NCBI GenBank assembly: GCA_041485845.1 | Contig: JBGPKH010000456.1 | Span: 1 to 7,512, forward strand | DNA length: 7,512 nucleotides | Direction: 5' to 3' | From: OMOG01 sp041485845 | Lineage (GTDB): Bacteria > Acidobacteriota > Terriglobia > Bryobacterales > Bryobacteraceae | Shown: piece after piece, positions 5,446 through 7,512 of the stretch | Layout: each line of letters begins with the position of its first letter | How positions within the stretch are numbered: the first letter of the stretch is position 1 | The notes under the pieces: generated by a model | The model's database searches: none | What the model saw: only the letters and a program-made list of their open reading frames with translations | Told to the model about the DNA's origin: nothing | Position numbers and translations under genes: made by a program

Positions 5446-5801
5446 CGACGAAAATTCCGAAAAAAAGTGCCCGCCCCGCGCACGTCACCGAAGGCAGTGG
5501 CAACGTGTTCGCCGACCTTGGCCTGCCCAACCCTGAGCAAGAGCTGATGAAAGCGGATCTCACCTTGCAGATCTACCGCATCATCAAGCAGCGCGGCTTG
5601 ACGCAAGCCGAAACCGCCAAGGTCCTCGGCGTCAAGCAGCCGCACGTATCCTTGCTCATGCGCAATCGAGGGGGGACCTTTTCGGTTGGCCGGTTGATGG
5701 AGTTCCTCACCGCGTTCGGTCAAGACGTCGAAATCGCCGTGCGGCCGGCACGCGCGCGCAAGCAACACGGCAAAATGTCCGTTACTCTTGTGTGTAAGTG
5801 A
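5442..5801 (+). CDS. HigA-like antitoxin with XRE helix-turn-helix
   Basis: A 119-residue protein of the COG5606/XRE type that normally pairs with Gp49-like toxins. It starts MTTKIPKKSARPAH, then has the family motif SGNVFADLGLPNPEQELMKA (about residues 19-38). The helix-turn-helix is at roughly residues 53-75, with LTQAETAKVLGVKQPHVSLL, and is followed by FSVGRLMEFLTAFGQDVEIA. Its ATG shares four bases (ATGA) with the toxin's stop, so the two are translationally coupled. In such modules the antitoxin neutralises the toxin by direct binding and represses the operon through its HTH; the AT-rich direct repeat at 5061-5075 is the obvious candidate operator (inference). The last residues, SVTLVCK, are not distinctive. 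The gene is intact and ends 25 bp before the receptor gene. Confidence 0.87.
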   Translation: MTTKIPKKSARPAHVTEGSGNVFADLGLPNPEQELMKADLTLQIYRIIKQRGLTQAETAKVLGVKQPHVSLLMRNRGGTFSVGRLMEFLTAFGQDVEIAVRPARARKQHGKMSVTLVCK

Positions 5802-5826
5802 GAATCCGGACTCGCCGGGCGCTAAA

Positions 5827-7512
5827 ATGATGTCCGTGAAACTCTCGCTGTTCTGGGCAACCGCCGCCTTCTTGTACGCGCAGGATCCCACCGCAAGCGT
5901 CGTCGGGCGCATCACCGATTCCACTGGAGCCGTCATTCCCGGCGTCAAGGTTCAGATTACGAACCTCGATACCAACCGGCGCTCGGAAACCGTGTCCAAC
6001 GGAGCCGGCGAATACACCGTCCTCTATCTCAATCCGGGACGGTATTCGTTGCAGGCCGAGAATACGGGCTTCCGCGGCTATCACCGGCCGGAGCTCGGCC
6101 TGGAAGTGGACCAGGAGCTGCGCATCGACATTCGTCTCGAAGTCGGCGCCATCGCCGAGAGCGTCACCGTCTCCGACGTCCTGCCCGCGCTCAACACCGA
6201 GAGCGGGTCGCGCGGCGACGTCACCACCAACGCCGAAATCACCGAGATGCCGCTCAACGGCCGCAACTTCAGCGACCTCGTTTACCTCACGGGCGGTGTC
6301 TCTCCCAAAGGTGAGGATGCCGACGGCGCCTACTCGCTCAACGGCGCGCGCGCCGACAATGTCAGCTTCCTGGTGGACGGCATGAACAACACCCAGCGGC
6401 GCAATACGACGTCGATGGTCAGCCCGCCGATCGAAGGCATTCAGGAATTCAAGATCATCACTTCGGGATTCAACGCCGAGTACGGGCGGTTCGCCGGGGG
6501 AGTGCTCAGCGTGGTCAGCAAGACCGGCGGCAACCGCGTGCGCGGATCGCTGTACGAGTTTTTGCGCAACGATTATCCCGACGCGCGGAACTTCTTCGAC
6601 CAGGCGAAGTCGAAACTGCGCCAGAACCAGTTCGGCGCCACCATCTCCGGCCCGGTCTTCCTGCCCAAGCTCTACAACGGCCGCGACCGCACGTTCTTCC
6701 TGTTCACCTGGGAATCGCTGCGCCAGATCTCGGGATCCACGCAGCGCGGCATCGTGCCCACGGCCGACCAACTGCGCGGCGATTTCTCCAAGGCGCGGGA
6801 TGCCCTCGGCAATCCGCTGAAACTGACCGACCCGCTCTCGAAGGCGCCCTTTCCCGGCAACCAGATTCCGGCCAACCGCTTCGACCCGGTGGCGGCGAAG
6901 CTCGCGGCATTCTATCCCGCGCCCAATCTGCCGGGCGCCACCAACAACTACATCGCGCAGGGCAACAGCACCGGCAACTTCAACAACTTCGGCGCCAAGG
7001 TGGACCACAATCTCAGCGCCAGCAACCGCCTCATGGTGAGCACTTTCTGGAAGCCCAATCATTCCTTCAATCCGTTCCAGCGCTCGCCCATCCCGATCTT
7101 CGGCGCCACCAACGAGCAGTTCGGCATCCTCTCCGGGGTGCGCTGGGTGCGCATCCTCAAGCCGGCCCTGATCAACGAAGCCACGGGCAACTTCTCGCGC
7201 GCAACGCTCAACCAGGGCTGGCCGGGGAACACGCGCGACTGGTCGGGGGACGTGGGGTTCGCCGGCGGCACCAAGAATCCGTCGGACCTCGGCCTGCCCT
7301 ACGCGGATGTCAGCGGGTATGTGGGGCTGGGCCACGCGTACGATCTGCCCAAGGTCTGGGCGTACAACAACTACCAGCTCGCCGATGCCGTGACCTGGAC
7401 GCACGGGCGCCACACCCTGAAGTTCGGAGGCGACGCGCTGCACTACCAGTACTTCAACAAGGGCTACAGCGACCTGCGCGGCCGCATGACATTCCTCGGG
7501 CGCTTCACCACC
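5827..7512 (+). CDS. Oar-like TonB-dependent receptor with carboxypeptidase-regulatory N-terminal domain (partial)
   Basis: An outer-membrane receptor, open for 562 codons to the right edge with no stop. It begins with a short signal peptide, MMSVKLSLFWATAAFLYAQ (cleavage probably after Ala18). Residues 24 to about 115 form a carboxypeptidase-regulatory-like beta sandwich (SVVGRITDSTGAVIPGVKV ... GEYTVLYLNPGRYSL ... VGAIAESVTVSD). A plug-like region follows: ITEMPLNGRNFSDLVYLTGG, YSLNGARADNVSFLVDGMNN, EFKIITSGFNAEYGRFAGG, VVSKTGGN. The barrel then begins (SLYEFLRNDY ... NQFGATISGPVFLP ... FFLFTWESLR). Acidobacterial family members usually exceed 1000 residues, so perhaps half is present. The substrate cannot be inferred. 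Possible starts are ATG 5827, ATG 5830 and GTG 5836; a TAAAAT overlaps the first ATG and would favour the GTG if it is a -10. The frame is clean throughout. Confidence 0.93.
   Translation, partial: MMSVKLSLFWATAAFLYAQDPTASVVGRITDSTGAVIPGVKVQITNLDTNRRSETVSNGAGEYTVLYLNPGRYSLQAENTGFRGYHRPELGLEVDQELRIDIRLEVGAIAESVTVSDVLPALNTESGSRGDVTTNAEITEMPLNGRNFSDLVYLTGGVSPKGEDADGAYSLNGARADNVSFLVDGMNNTQRRNTTSMVSPPIEGIQEFKIITSGFNAEYGRFAGGVLSVVSKTGGNRVRGSLYEFLRNDYPDARNFFDQAKSKLRQNQFGATISGPVFLPKLYNGRDRTFFLFTWESLRQISGSTQRGIVPTADQLRGDFSKARDALGNPLKLTDPLSKAPFPGNQIPANRFDPVAAKLAAFYPAPNLPGATNNYIAQGNSTGNFNNFGAKVDHNLSASNRLMVSTFWKPNHSFNPFQRSPIPIFGATNEQFGILSGVRWVRILKPALINEATGNFSRATLNQGWPGNTRDWSGDVGFAGGTKNPSDLGLPYADVSGYVGLGHAYDLPKVWAYNNYQLADAVTWTHGRHTLKFGGDALHYQYFNKGYSDLRGRMTFLGRFTT

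Noticed and set aside
5782..7443. A 553-codon open frame on the minus strand across the receptor gene
   Set aside because: It is the antisense shadow of a GC-rich gene. The plus strand encodes a clear signal peptide, regulatory-like domain and TonB plug motifs, while the antisense protein is low-complexity with many Val, Gly, Glu and Arg residues and no recognisable domain.

Overview
The window looks like a piece of a high-GC acidobacterial chromosome, probably a Solibacter/Bryobacterales-type lineage. This is an inference from the right-hand gene, an Oar-like TonB-dependent receptor with an N-terminal carboxypeptidase-regulatory-like domain (a family strongly expanded in Acidobacteriota), and from an MBOAT O-acyltransferase of the kind common there. 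No rRNA, tRNA, CRISPR array or intact insertion sequence was seen.

Layout. From 1 to about 5060 every recognisable gene is on the minus strand, and most are damaged. Reading left to right: the remains of a type I restriction subunit hsdR (1-1439), with an internal deletion of the helicase core, a 16-bp tandem duplication and several single-base frame breaks; a DUF433-type antitoxin with a broken partner resembling a PIN-like toxin (1534-2006); a RelB/RelE-like pair with an intact antitoxin and a frameshifted toxin (2123-2599); a roughly 300-bp gap; an MBOAT acyltransferase whose last membrane segment is out of frame (2896-4289); an AlgJ/SGNH-like partner reduced to its two ends (4279-4673); and an unrecognised membrane ORF (4704-5060).

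From 5074 to the right edge the strand switches and all frames are clean: a HigBA-like toxin-antitoxin pair in toxin-first order (5074-5801), then, 25 bp later, a long receptor gene running off the window (5827-7512).

How the parts fit. The left half reads as the ruin of a defence/addiction island (R-M plus two TA modules) next to a decaying exopolysaccharide O-acetylation operon. In both left-hand TA modules the antitoxin frame is open and the toxin frame is broken, while the HigBA-like module appears intact. I found no convincing new system. The most useful signals are the sharp decay boundary near 5060, the toxin-specific breaks, and a shared TANNAT-6 nt-ATG geometry in front of two TA operons that suggests leaderless transcripts. 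Single-base indels in the assembly are a real alternative for some of the frame breaks.
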